From: Butyrivibrio sp. NC2007
Lineage (GTDB): Bacteria; Bacillota; Clostridia; Lachnospirales; Lachnospiraceae
DNA: 64,000 bases
Direction of reading: 5' to 3'
Assembly (NCBI RefSeq): GCF_000421405.1
Contig: NZ_ATWY01000007.1
Span: forward strand, 1-64,000
The notes under the pieces were generated by a model. That model worked only from the letters and a program-made list of their open reading frames with translations, was not told the DNA's origin and searched no databases. The first letter of the stretch is position 1; each line of letters opens with the position of its first letter. The translations under genes were made by a program, and so were the position numbers. Positions 7,291 to 16,583 of the stretch are shown here, piece after piece.

Positions 7291-8588
7291 GAACAAGATT
7301 CTATAACGCAAGAATTTTGACAATGGAGCCGGGAAAAGAGATCTTTATCGGCGAAGTCTGGGTAAACGGCGATACTATACAGTTCGTTGGAACAGAAGAA
7401 GAGGCACTTAGCTACTGCGAGGAGCACAAGGACTCAATACTTATATGGGACAGAGAGATTGACTGCAAAAAGAATCTCCTTATGCCCGGCTTTAAGAATG
7501 CACACACACACTCAGCCATGACTTTGATGAGATCCAAGGCTGATGATCTTCCGCTTTCAGACTGGCTTAACACGCAGATATTCCCCATAGAAGCCAAGAT
7601 GACGGCAGAAGATATTTATCATCTGTCCAAGATTGCAATCATGGAGTATCTGACCAGCGGAATCACAGCTGTTTTTGAGATGTATCTGACACCATATTCT
7701 GTGGCAGATGCTTTCAGAGACTGCGGAATGCGCTGCGTTCAGACCAGCTGTGTCAATAACTTCAGTCAGTCAGTGGAGATGCTCGAGGGGTATTACAACG
7801 ACCTTAACGGAAGGGATGAATACAACTCGTTTATCCTTGGCCTTCATGCTGAATATACCTGTTCAAAAGAGCTTCTGGAGAAGACAGCAGAGCTGGTTCA
7901 CAAATACAAAGCTCCTTTCTGGGCACATATTCAGGAGACAGAGTCCGAGACAAAAGAGTGCATCGAGAGATACGGTATGACTCCCATTAAATTCTTTGAT
8001 TCTCTGGGACTGTTTGATTACGGCGGAGGCGGATATCACGTTGTATGGACCAATGACGAGGATATGGAGATCATGAAGAAGAGAGGTCTTTATGCTGTGA
8101 CCAATCCGGGCTCCAACACCAAGCTGGCCAGTGGAATTGCGCCTATTTCCAAATACCTTGAAAAGGGTATTCCTGTAGCTATAGGAACAGACGGTCCTGC
8201 CAGCAACAACTGCCTTGATATGTTCAGAGAGATGTTCTTAACAACAGGACTTGCCAAGCTTAAAAACATGGATGCTTCCAGCGTTGACGCATCCGAAGTC
8301 CTTAAGATGGCAACTGTTAACGGTTCTCACGCTATGGGACTTAATGATTGCGACTATCTTGCAGAGGGTAAGAAGGCTGATATCATCATGCTTGATCTTT
8401 ACCAGCCCAACATGCAGCCCATCAACAATATCGTCAAGAATATTGTTTACAGCGGAAGTAAGTCAAACGTTAAGCTTACAATGATCGGCGGTATCATCCG
8501 CTATGAAAACGGAAACTTCAACATTGGCGCAGAGCCTGCAGACATCTACGCCAAGGCTGAAGAAATCGGAAAGAGGTTATACAGCTGA
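7287..8588 (+). CDS. Amidohydrolase, SAH/MTA/adenosine deaminase type
   Basis: This 433-residue enzyme belongs to the chlorohydrolase/MtaD branch of metal-dependent amidohydrolases, which deaminate S-adenosylhomocysteine, methylthioadenosine or adenosine. The zinc ligands are seen as NAHTHSAM near residue 70, a central GLHAEYTCS histidine, the histidine in FWAHIQE and the GTDGPASNN aspartate near residue 300. The ATGA overlap with the purine nucleoside phosphorylase gene suggests translational coupling: deamination gives inosine-type nucleosides which the phosphorylase cleaves. The exact substrate cannot be read from the sequence. Confidence 0.85.
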   Translation: MRTRFYNARILTMEPGKEIFIGEVWVNGDTIQFVGTEEEALSYCEEHKDSILIWDREIDCKKNLLMPGFKNAHTHSAMTLMRSKADDLPLSDWLNTQIFPIEAKMTAEDIYHLSKIAIMEYLTSGITAVFEMYLTPYSVADAFRDCGMRCVQTSCVNNFSQSVEMLEGYYNDLNGRDEYNSFILGLHAEYTCSKELLEKTAELVHKYKAPFWAHIQETESETKECIERYGMTPIKFFDSLGLFDYGGGGYHVVWTNDEDMEIMKKRGLYAVTNPGSNTKLASGIAPISKYLEKGIPVAIGTDGPASNNCLDMFREMFLTTGLAKLKNMDASSVDASEVLKMATVNGSHAMGLNDCDYLAEGKKADIIMLDLYQPNMQPINNIVKNIVYSGSKSNVKLTMIGGIIRYENGNFNIGAEPADIYAKAEEIGKRLYS

Positions 8589-8589
8589 T

Positions 8590-10275
8590 ATGGAAGGATA
8601 CATGATAATATTCCTGGTGGTTTGCTTTATAGTCATTGCATTTGTGCTGGGGCTTAGGGATAAGTACAATGCCAGGAAATACCTGCTTGGAAAGCTAATA
8701 AAGAATTACGGAAATCCCCCTGCCAGGCAGTATAAGGCAGATGACCTTGACCACGTCACAGGATATTTTAAGAATCATCCGGAAGATGCGCAGATTGACG
8801 ATATCACCTGGAATGATCTTGGAATGGACGGGGTTTATAAGAGGCTTAATTACTGCCTTTCCGCTGCGGGAGAGGAGTATCTTTACTATCTCTTAAGATC
8901 CCCGAGACAGGAGGACGACTTTAAGTCCTTTGAAGATCAGGTTACTTTCCTTCAGGAGAATGATGAGGACAGAAGAAAGATACAGACTATCTTCTGGGAG
9001 ACTGGCAATAACAGCAGATACTCGATATATGATTACATCGACTATCTGGAAAACATATCAGGTACCGGCAATACCAGGCACTTTGTTATGATTGCTCTTA
9101 TCCTTGCAGCAATCGGCTTTTGCTTTGTAAACTTTGCGCTGGGATTTATAGCACTTGCTATTCTGATGCTGGTACAGATTGTATCATATTTTAGAATAAA
9201 GAGTGATATAACTCCTTACCTTGTAACTTACGGATATGTCATGAGGGTGATCAAATCCATTGATAAGTTTTCAGGGATAAGGGCTGAGGTTTTCTCAGAG
9301 GATATCAGGGAACTTAACGCTATCTCAAAGGAGTTTTCTTCCTTCAGGGCCGGTTCCTCCATTCTTCTTACATCAGCACAGACGAATTCCAGCGGAAATC
9401 CGGTTGATCTTCTCCTGGACTACATCCGTATGGTGACTCATATAGATCTGATCAAGTTCAATCAGATGTACAAGCAGCTCATGGCAAAGAGGGACAGGCT
9501 TGATAAGATCCTCGAGATCACAGGAAGAATAGAGGCGGAAGTATCCGTTGCCTGCTTTAGGGCTTCTTTTGAAAACGGATATTCTATTCCTGAATTTACA
9601 GGTGACTCTTACGTGGCAAAAGACCTGATCCATCCCCTTATAGATGGGGCAGTTGCCAACACCATAGAGGCAAAGGCAGGAGTTCTTTTAACCGGTTCAA
9701 ATGCATCCGGCAAGTCCACATTCCTTAAGACCTGTGCCATAAACACTATTCTTGCTCAGTCAATCCATACGGTGCTTGGTACCAGGTACGCGGCTCCGTT
9801 TTACAGGATTTATTCATCCATGGCACTTAAGGATGATATCTCCATGGGAGAGAGTTATTACATCGTTGAGATCAAGTCAATTAAGAGGATAGTCGATAAA
9901 TCCAAGACTCCCGGCAACAAGGTTCTGTGCTTTGTGGATGAGGTCCTTCGCGGAACCAATACTGTCGAGAGAATCGCAGCTTCAACGCAGATTCTTAAGA
10001 GCCTTGCGGAGAATGGAGTTCAGTGCTTTGCTGCGACTCACGATATCGAGCTGACAGCTCTTTTAAAAGACATCTATGAGATATATCACTTTGAGGGTGA
10101 TGTGACGGATAATGACGTCAAATTTGACTATAAGCTCAAAGAAGGCCCGGCTACAACCAGAAACGCCATCATGCTTCTTAAGGTTTTGGGCTATGATGAA
10201 AACATCGTAGAAAATGCGCAGAAGATGGCGGATGGATTCCTTGAGTTTGGAAGCTGGGAGCAGAGCACTTGTTGA
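8590..10275 (+). CDS. Membrane-anchored MutS-domain ATPase
   Basis: The protein (about 561 residues) has one N-terminal hydrophobic helix, a central pair of membrane helices near residues 160-205 and then a MutS-type ATPase: Walker A TGSNASGKSTFL near residue 370, Walker B FVDEVLRGTN and the ATHDIELT segment. The mismatch-recognition and connector domains of MutS are absent, so a role in mismatch repair is doubtful. Similar proteins annotated only as MutS family occur in Firmicutes and their function is not known to me. The start is ATG 8590 or 8602; GGAAGG would serve the latter. Its 3' end merges with a tandem hairpin repeat. Confidence 0.8.
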   Translation: MEGYMIIFLVVCFIVIAFVLGLRDKYNARKYLLGKLIKNYGNPPARQYKADDLDHVTGYFKNHPEDAQIDDITWNDLGMDGVYKRLNYCLSAAGEEYLYYLLRSPRQEDDFKSFEDQVTFLQENDEDRRKIQTIFWETGNNSRYSIYDYIDYLENISGTGNTRHFVMIALILAAIGFCFVNFALGFIALAILMLVQIVSYFRIKSDITPYLVTYGYVMRVIKSIDKFSGIRAEVFSEDIRELNAISKEFSSFRAGSSILLTSAQTNSSGNPVDLLLDYIRMVTHIDLIKFNQMYKQLMAKRDRLDKILEITGRIEAEVSVACFRASFENGYSIPEFTGDSYVAKDLIHPLIDGAVANTIEAKAGVLLTGSNASGKSTFLKTCAINTILAQSIHTVLGTRYAAPFYRIYSSMALKDDISMGESYYIVEIKSIKRIVDKSKTPGNKVLCFVDEVLRGTNTVERIAASTQILKSLAENGVQCFAATHDIELTALLKDIYEIYHFEGDVTDNDVKFDYKLKEGPATTRNAIMLLKVLGYDENIVENAQKMADGFLEFGSWEQSTC

Positions 10276-10348
10276 GGTATTTTCGAAACTAGTGCGAGCC
10301 CTGGGTGAACACTTGACGAGGTATTTTCGAGTCTAGTGAGAATCCCTG
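10266..10348. repeat. Two tandem hairpins with covarying stems
   Basis: Two copies lie 44 bases apart (10266-10303 and 10310-10348). Both have CACTTG, two bases, the loop GAGGTATTTTCGA, two bases and CTAGTG. In copy 1 the variable pair is TT/AA, in copy 2 AC/GT, so the 8-bp stems keep pairing (one T-T mismatch each) while their sequence changed. Copy 1 includes the last codons and stop of the MutS-like gene. Confidence 0.75.
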
Positions 10349-10367
10349 ACATAAACAGAGGTGAACA

Positions 10368-10856
10368 ATGAAAGTAAGTATTTATTCTGACGGATCTGCC
10401 AGGGGAAACCCCGACGGACCCGGAGGTTACGGCGTAGTTTTGCGCTATATAGACCCCAAGGGTGAAGTACATGAAAAAGAGATAAGCGCCGGATATGACA
10501 AGACCACCAACAACCGAATGGAGCTGATGGGCGCTATCGTGGGGCTTGAGAGCCTTAACAGGCCCTGTGAAGTAGAGATGTATTCAGACTCAAAGTACGT
10601 AATCAGCGGCTTTAACGAAGGCTGGTTAAAGAGCTGGGTCAAAAACGGCTGGAAAACAGCAGGGAAAAAGCCTGTTAAGAACGTAGAGCTCTGGCAGAGA
10701 CTTTTAAAGGCTGTAGAGCCACACAAGGTAAGATGGAACTGGGTAAAGGGACACAACGGACATCCCGAGAATGAAAGGTGCGATACGCTGGCTACTACAG
10801 CAGCTGATCAGGATCCGGAGTTTCTTTTACACGACGATGGAGCAGGACTATATTAA
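10368..10856 (+). CDS. rnhA: Ribonuclease HI
   Basis: The 162-residue enzyme cuts the RNA strand of RNA-DNA hybrids. The four carboxylates are visible: D8 in [10 protein letters not shown]52 in NNRMELM, D74 in MYSDSK and D139 in NERCDTLA, with the catalytic-loop histidine in KGHNGH. The basic handle region [17 protein letters not shown] identifies the E. coli-like RNase HI type. The ATG follows AGAGGTGAAC. It lies just downstream of the tandem hairpins, which could affect read-through from the MutS-like gene. Confidence 0.95.
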   Translation: MKVSIYSDGSARGNPDGPGGYGVVLRYIDPKGEVHEKEISAGYDKTTNNRMELMGAIVGLESLNRPCEVEMYSDSKYVISGFNEGWLKSWVKNGWKTAGKKPVKNVELWQRLLKAVEPHKVRWNWVKGHNGHPENERCDTLATTAADQDPEFLLHDDGAGLY

Positions 10857-10884
10857 CTTATTATTAAAAACAGCTTTCTGTTAT

Positions 10885-10913
10885 TTCGTAAACTGCATCA
10901 AAAGTGATATACT
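10885..10913 (+). promoter_or_regulatory. Weak promoter for the DHH/mnmA genes
   Basis: TATACT (10908-10913) is a good -10. The hexamer 17 bases upstream, TTCGTA, is a poor -35. Confidence 0.4.
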
Positions 10914-10934
10914 GAATAAGGACACTTTTCACTT

Positions 10935-10957
10935 GGTATACGACCTGTTTGTATACC
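10935..10957. promoter_or_regulatory. Perfect inverted repeat in the 5' leader of the DHH gene
   Basis: GGTATAC (10935-10941) and GTATACC (10951-10957) are perfect 7-bp arms around nine bases, 22 bases after the putative -10. It could be an operator or a leader hairpin; there is no T-tract, so it is not a terminator. Confidence 0.5.
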
Positions 10958-10982
10958 GCTACGCATAAGAATCGGGGGCAAT

Positions 10983-11918
10983 ATGAGCGACAAAAAGAGA
11001 CTTGTGACACGAAGTGATTTTGATGGTTTGGTTTGTGCGATGATCTTAAGGGAGTGTGACCTGATAGAGGATATCAAGTTTGTACACCCCAAGGATGTTC
11101 AGGACGGCAAGATTGAGCTTTCGGGTAACGATATCACAACCAATCTGCCTTATGATTCAAGAGTTTTTATGTGCTTTGACCACCATGAGTCTGAGCTTAT
11201 CAGAAACGCATCCATGAAGGATAACGACAACTGGTTCATAGAAGGCCAGGCTAAGTCAGCAGCCAGGGTGGTTTACAATTATTACAAGAAAGCAGGATAT
11301 GCACTTGACAGAATATCCGATGAGATCATGACTGCAGTGGATAAGGGTGATTCTGCAGACTTTACGGAAGATGAGATCCTAAATCCCAAGGACTGGGTTC
11401 TTATGAACTTCCTTATGGATGCAAGGACAGGTCTTGGAAGATTCCATGACTTCAGGATTTCCAACTATGACCTTATGATGGAGCTCATCAGCTACTGTGT
11501 AAATCATGATATCAAGGATGTTTTGGAGCTTCCTGATGTCAAGGAGAGAGTAGACCTTTACAATGAGCAGTCAGAGCTCTTTAAACAGCAGCTAAAAGAG
11601 ATTTCCCACATGGAGGGAAAGGTTGTTGTGGTAGATCAGAAGGCAGCAGGCGATGTGATCTATGCCGGAAACAGGTTTATGATCTATGCTCTGTATCCTG
11701 AGGCAGAAATTTCAGTTCATGTAGCCTGGGGCTTTAAAAAACAGAACACAGCTGTTATGATAGGTAAGTCTATTATCAATAAGGCATCGAACTTCAACAT
11801 CGGAGATCTTTGTCTTGAGTATGGCGGAGGCGGACATGCAAATGCCGGAACCTGCCAGATAGACAATGACAAGATAGACCAGGTACTGCCGGAGATTATT
11901 AAGAAAATTAACGCATGA
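10983..11918 (+). CDS. DHH-family phosphoesterase
   Basis: The 311-residue protein has the DHH superfamily motifs: SDFDGL near residue 12, FDHHES near 66 and the C-terminal DHHA1 glycine motif YGGGGHANAG near residue 284. Members cleave phosphoester bonds in polyphosphate, nanoRNA or cyclic dinucleotides using manganese; this branch has no certain substrate. It differs from the NrnA-type DHH protein at 44160. GGGGGCA precedes the ATG, and the stop overlaps the mnmA start (ATGATGA), which implies co-transcription. Confidence 0.8.
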   Translation: MSDKKRLVTRSDFDGLVCAMILRECDLIEDIKFVHPKDVQDGKIELSGNDITTNLPYDSRVFMCFDHHESELIRNASMKDNDNWFIEGQAKSAARVVYNYYKKAGYALDRISDEIMTAVDKGDSADFTEDEILNPKDWVLMNFLMDARTGLGRFHDFRISNYDLMMELISYCVNHDIKDVLELPDVKERVDLYNEQSELFKQQLKEISHMEGKVVVVDQKAAGDVIYAGNRFMIYALYPEAEISVHVAWGFKKQNTAVMIGKSIINKASNFNIGDLCLEYGGGGHANAGTCQIDNDKIDQVLPEIIKKINA

Positions 11919-12994
11919 TGAGTAACGAGAATAAAAAAGCTTTAATAGCTATGAGTGGCGGCGTGGATTCTTCCGTAGCCGCTGCTCTTATGTTAAAAAA
12001 AGGGTTTGATTGCATGGGATGTACCATGCGCCTTTATGAGAACGATATGATAGGCGAGGACCTTTTTGGAACCTGTTGCAGCTTAAAGGACACCCAGGAT
12101 GCAAGGGCAGTCTGCGATAAGCTCGGTATAGAGTACAACATATACCACTATGAGGCAGAGTTTACCAAGAATGTCATCGAACCCTTTGTGTGCAGTTATG
12201 AGAGGGGCGAGACACCAAACCCATGTATAAGGTGCAATAAGTACCTTAAGTTCGACATCCTCTATGAAAAGGCTAAGGCCCTTGGATACGACAACATCGT
12301 AACAGGGCATTACGCAAGGATTGAGGAGAGGGACGGACATTTTTATCTGCTGAAGGCAGTAGATCCAAAAAAGGATCAGAGCTACGTTTTATATGACCTT
12401 ACAGAAGAGCAGCTCTCACACACGTACTTTCCACTCGGGGAGATGACCAAGGATGAGGCCAGAGAAATTGCTGCCGGGTACGGTTTTGTAAACAAGGATA
12501 AAAAAGACTCTCAGGACATCTGCTTTGTTCCTGACGGCGATTATGCAGCCATGATCAAGAGATACAGGAATAAAGAATATCCAAAGGGCGATTTTATCGA
12601 CCTTCAGGGAAACGTTCTGGGAACTCATGAAGGAATCATAAATTACACCATAGGTCAAAGAAGAGGTCTTGGAATTCCTGCGGACAGAAGGCTTTACGTA
12701 AAGCGCCTTGATACTGAGAACAATCGCGTCATCCTTGCAGACGATGAGGATCTGTTCGACAAAGAAGTAATGGTAAGGGAATTTAACTGGATAACAGGGG
12801 ATGCACCAAGTGAGCCCATAAGATGCCAGGCCAAGATCCGTTACAGACATAAAGAGCAGCCGGCAACGGCAACTATCTTTGCAGATGGAAAGGCAAGGAT
12901 AGTCTTTGATGAGCCGCAACGAGCCATAACACCGGGACAGAGTGCAGTTTTGTACGATGGGGAGATTGTCCTTGGCGGCGGAATTATAGTCTGA
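11915..12994 (+). CDS. mnmA: tRNA-specific 2-thiouridylase
   Basis: The 359-residue enzyme thiolates U34 of Lys, Glu and Gln tRNAs using sulfur passed from a cysteine desulfurase. The PP-loop SGGVDSSVAA lies near residue 14, and the catalytic cysteine pair appears in TPNPCIRCNKYLKF and KDSQDICFVPDG. GQRRGLGI in the C-terminal part is also typical. The ATG overlaps the stop of the DHH gene; an ATG one codon later is an equal candidate. Confidence 0.95.
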   Translation: MMSNENKKALIAMSGGVDSSVAAALMLKKGFDCMGCTMRLYENDMIGEDLFGTCCSLKDTQDARAVCDKLGIEYNIYHYEAEFTKNVIEPFVCSYERGETPNPCIRCNKYLKFDILYEKAKALGYDNIVTGHYARIEERDGHFYLLKAVDPKKDQSYVLYDLTEEQLSHTYFPLGEMTKDEAREIAAGYGFVNKDKKDSQDICFVPDGDYAAMIKRYRNKEYPKGDFIDLQGNVLGTHEGIINYTIGQRRGLGIPADRRLYVKRLDTENNRVILADDEDLFDKEVMVREFNWITGDAPSEPIRCQAKIRYRHKEQPATATIFADGKARIVFDEPQRAITPGQSAVLYDGEIVLGGGIIV

Positions 12995-13021
12995 GAGAAC
13001 CTGACTTCATTAAGGAGGATT

Positions 13022-13534
13022 ATGAAAAAGGATAATGTAGTTTTAATCGGTATGCCAACATCTGGCAAGAGTACCATGGGAGTAATCCTTGCCAAGATCC
13101 TTGGCTACAGATTTCTGGATGCGGATATTGTGATCCAGGAAAAAGAGGGCAAAAAGCTCTCAAAGATCATTGAAGAAGAGGGAGTGGACGGTTTTATTGA
13201 GATTGAAAACAGGATAAATGCCGGGATCGAGACAGAGAAGACCGTTATTGCCACCGGAGGAAGCGTGGTTTACGGAAAAGAAGCTATGGACCACTACAAG
13301 AACATCGGCAAGGTGGTCTATCTGAAGGTTGATATGGATACTCTTACAAAGCGCCTGCACAATGCAAAACAGAGGGGCGTTGTCATGAGAGAGGGTCAGT
13401 CCCTTGTATCCCTCTACAATGAGCGAAGCGCTCTGTATGAGAAGTATGCTGATATCACCATCGAGGAAAAAGATTTTACGATGGAAGAAGTCATCGATAT
13501 CACCCTAGAAGCTCTAAAAGCTCTTCCTTTGTAA
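13022..13534 (+). CDS. aroK: Shikimate kinase
   Basis: This 170-residue P-loop kinase phosphorylates shikimate in aromatic amino acid synthesis. The Walker A motif GMPTSGKST is at residues 10-18, the substrate-binding DADIVIQ near 34, GGSVV near 80 and the lid/arginine region with NERSALYEKYADITI. AAGGAGG lies only three bases before the ATG, which is tight but there is no other plausible start. The last 35 bases overlap the end of the convergent SNF2 gene on the other strand. Confidence 0.92.
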   Translation: MKKDNVVLIGMPTSGKSTMGVILAKILGYRFLDADIVIQEKEGKKLSKIIEEEGVDGFIEIENRINAGIETEKTVIATGGSVVYGKEAMDHYKNIGKVVYLKVDMDTLTKRLHNAKQRGVVMREGQSLVSLYNERSALYEKYADITIEEKDFTMEEVIDITLEALKALPL

Positions 13535-16500
13535 GGCTTGGAGCACTAAGTGAACCTGTATTAAGGAGCTGGTCAGCCAGCTCTTTTTTCTTGTTCTGAA
13601 GTTCGATTATTCTCTCTTCAATGGTATCTTTCATGATGAGCCTGTAGACGGTCACTACATTCTTTTGCCCTATTCTGTGAGCTCTGTCGGTGGCCTGGTT
13701 CTCTACAGCAACATTCCACCAATGGTCGTAATGAAGCACAATATCGGCAGCAGTCAGGTTAAGACCTGTTCCGCCGGCCTTTAATGATATGCAAAATACT
13801 GAGGTGTCATCCTCCTGGAAAGCATCTACCAGTTTTATCCTGTCTTCCTTCTTGGTAGAGCCCGTAAGGAGATAGTGGGATATGCCTTCTTTTTTGAACA
13901 GCGCAACAAGTCTCTCAAGCATAGAAGTGAACTGAGAGAAGAGCAGTACCTTGTGTCCGCTCTCGGCGGCGCTCTTTATCATCTCTACGCAGAGCTCTGC
14001 CTTTGCAGAACCTCCGTCATAATGATCGTAGATAAGACCGGGATCGCAGCATAACTGGCGGAGTCTCGTAAGTTCCGATAAGATCATGATCCTGTCATTT
14101 TTGATCTCTGTATCGCTCTTTGTGGAAATCATCATCTTGACCTGCTGAAGGTGAGCCTTGTAGAGCTCCTGCTGACCCTTGGTCATCTGGGTCACGATGT
14201 TTTCTTCAAGCTTATCCGGAAGGTCCGTAAGGACATCCTTTTTAAGACGCCTTAGAACAAAAGGCGCGATCATCTTTTTAAGACGCAGCATTGCACCTTC
14301 GTCTCCCTCAGCGATTGCGGGGATCTCAAGGATTTCTTTAAATGCCTTGTAGCTAAAAAGATATCCCGGCATACAGAAATCAAATATGCTCCAGAGTTCG
14401 CTGAGTCTGTTCTCAATCGGAGTTCCTGTAAGCGCTGCCTTGAAAGAGGCACTTACTGACTTTACAGCTCTTGCAACCTGGGTTGTGGGATTTTTAATGA
14501 ACTGTGCCTCATCTATTATCATGCACTCAAAGGACAAGTACTTGTACAGCTCAATATCCCTGCGCAGCAGGTCGTAGGAGGTTATTAAAATCTCTGTTTC
14601 TTCTTCATCAATTTCAGATGTTACCCTGACTCTGTCGGGCTTTATGCCAACAGCCAGCTCACACTTCAGTTCCGGAGTGAACTTTTTTATCTCGTGCTGC
14701 CAGTTGTAGACCAGGGAAGCAGGGCACACAATAAGAGAGCAGCCAAGCTTTTTGCCTGCCTTTTTGGCTTCTTCTTTTAAGGACAGAAGAAGAGTAAGTA
14801 CCTGGAGCGTCTTTCCAAGACCCATGTCATCTGCCAATATTCCGCCAAAGCAGTTGTCCTTAAGCGTTCTTAGCCACTTATAGCCTTTCTTCTGATAGTC
14901 GCGTAGAACATTCTCAAGTTCCTCGGGCACTTCATAATCAGAACTTCCGGGATCCCTGAAGGAGCTGATCAGGTTTTTGAAGGTACCTGCCCTTGATAGC
15001 TTAGTGAATTCGTAGTCCGATGATTTCTCAGACAGTTCATTAAGGAAAAGAGCTCTGTACATGGGCACGGAGGCATGACCTTCCAAAATGCTTTTGGAGG
15101 TAAGACCAAGACCGTCCTTTACGGAATACATAAGCTCCATGTCCTCACTGGTGAGCTTTAGGATATCTCCGTTTTTGAGGCGGTAGTACTTTCTCCTTCT
15201 GTCATATCTGCTAAGGATGTCATCAAGTTCTTTTAGCGTAAGGTCCTCAGGTACCATGGTGAGCTCAAGAAGGTCTGAAACGACAGATACGCCAAGACTT
15301 ATTCTGGGAGCCTTTCTGATGTTGATGGACTTAATGTTATCTGAGAGATATACATCTCCGAGCCTGTCCAGTTCAGCGAGATCGTCGGATATAAAAGTAT
15401 AAAGATTATCCTCATCTCCGGGCTTGGGAGATAGTACCAGTTCATTTTTACTTTCGTCTATGGAATCAAAAAATCTTCCTACAGCCTTGATTATCTGGCT
15501 CTCCTGCAATAGATTTCGCTTGATATCTTCATCTGTCTTATCTGCATTTTCAAAGACGTTTACCGTTGTTTCCGAGGGCTCGCCTTCCCTGTAGAGGGCT
15601 TTGATCTCACAGGTTATTTTATTCTCATCAGGCATGTCGATGTAGAGCCTGAACTTTGGCATGTCGGGAGCATATTTGGCTGGAGAAAAGCCTCCGTAAT
15701 TTACATTGAAGTACTGTTCTATAACAGGGAAAAGACCTGTCGAAAACAGCGTCAGATCCTTGTTTGATACAAACAGTTCATTCCCTGTTCTTCTTGCTGA
15801 CAAAAACTTTAGGAAGGGCAGCACAGGCTCTGAAACTTCACTGTCCACTACGTGTAGCTTGTGGCGTCTTTCAAAATAAATGTTTGAGTGGCCCTCAAAC
15901 ATGGTAAATCTGCTGGCTTCAAAGGTTATTCCGTTTTTGTCTGTCTCGATGTTGAGGTCAATGGGCGGAAATACGCGAACGATCTCAAGGAGTCTTTCAT
16001 CGCTGTATTTTGCCCTGAAGTCAGAGTTTAAGAAGTATACTTCATCCAGTATCTCAAAAAGCTCATCGATCTCATGACCAAAGAGCTCAATCTGTTTACC
16101 TCTTCCCTTGGCGTAGGTATAGGAAATTGTGGATGTGGAGCCCGAAGGAATGAGGTTATCCTTGAGCTGCCTCTCTCTGAAATAGGAGATAAGAAAACGG
16201 ATGATCTTTCTTGATTTTTCCGTGAAGGCCGACAAGTCATGGGTAAATTCCAGGTGTTTTCCATAACTGACGGTATCGCCGTTGTGGATGGCACTAAGGA
16301 GCGCCAGGATGTCTTTTAGCACATACTTGTAGCCTGTATCGCCGGAGATGATGTTAAAGCTAAGCTCAAGCTTATCCTTTGTAAGGACCACGTGAGGTTC
16401 AAGCTCAACAAAAGATCCCTTCTTGTACAAAAGAGGAGATCTTATTTCCGGTGAGTAGGCCTTTAAGAGGTTCTTTGTCTCAAAGGAGGTATAGTGGAAA

Positions 16501-16583
16501 CTCTCCTTGGCATCAGAAACAAAGCGCCTCCCGGAGCCCGATATAAAGCTGTTTCTTAAGTTGTCGTCATTGTTATTTTGCAT
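13500..16583 (-). CDS. SNF2-family DNA helicase/ATPase
   Basis: The 1027-residue protein has a long N-terminal part (about residues 1-560) of the bacterial SNF2-associated type, then a RecA-like pair: DDMGLGKTLQ (motif I), DEAQFIKNP (motif II, DEAQ), ALTGTPIENRL (III), LFSQFTSMLERL (IV), GTGLNLTAADIV (V) and HRIGQKNVVTVYRL (VI). Such Swi2/Snf2 enzymes translocate on DNA and are linked to transcription recycling or repair (RapA/HepA-like). No zinc-binding SWIM motif is evident. Its start overlaps the end of the upstream hydrolase gene by 11 bases, so the minus-strand genes form an operon, and its tail overlaps aroK. Confidence 0.92.
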   Translation of the reverse strand: MQNNNDDNLRNSFISGSGRRFVSDAKESFHYTSFETKNLLKAYSPEIRSPLLYKKGSFVELEPHVVLTKDKLELSFNIISGDTGYKYVLKDILALLSAIHNGDTVSYGKHLEFTHDLSAFTEKSRKIIRFLISYFRERQLKDNLIPSGSTSTISYTYAKGRGKQIELFGHEIDELFEILDEVYFLNSDFRAKYSDERLLEIVRVFPPIDLNIETDKNGITFEASRFTMFEGHSNIYFERRHKLHVVDSEVSEPVLPFLKFLSARRTGNELFVSNKDLTLFSTGLFPVIEQYFNVNYGGFSPAKYAPDMPKFRLYIDMPDENKITCEIKALYREGEPSETTVNVFENADKTDEDIKRNLLQESQIIKAVGRFFDSIDESKNELVLSPKPGDEDNLYTFISDDLAELDRLGDVYLSDNIKSINIRKAPRISLGVSVVSDLLELTMVPEDLTLKELDDILSRYDRRRKYYRLKNGDILKLTSEDMELMYSVKDGLGLTSKSILEGHASVPMYRALFLNELSEKSSDYEFTKLSRAGTFKNLISSFRDPGSSDYEVPEELENVLRDYQKKGYKWLRTLKDNCFGGILADDMGLGKTLQVLTLLLSLKEEAKKAGKKLGCSLIVCPASLVYNWQHEIKKFTPELKCELAVGIKPDRVRVTSEIDEEETEILITSYDLLRRDIELYKYLSFECMIIDEAQFIKNPTTQVARAVKSVSASFKAALTGTPIENRLSELWSIFDFCMPGYLFSYKAFKEILEIPAIAEGDEGAMLRLKKMIAPFVLRRLKKDVLTDLPDKLEENIVTQMTKGQQELYKAHLQQVKMMISTKSDTEIKNDRIMILSELTRLRQLCCDPGLIYDHYDGGSAKAELCVEMIKSAAESGHKVLLFSQFTSMLERLVALFKKEGISHYLLTGSTKKEDRIKLVDAFQEDDTSVFCISLKAGGTGLNLTAADIVLHYDHWWNVAVENQATDRAHRIGQKNVVTVYRLIMKDTIEERIIELQNKKKELADQLLNTGSLSAPSLTKEELLELLG

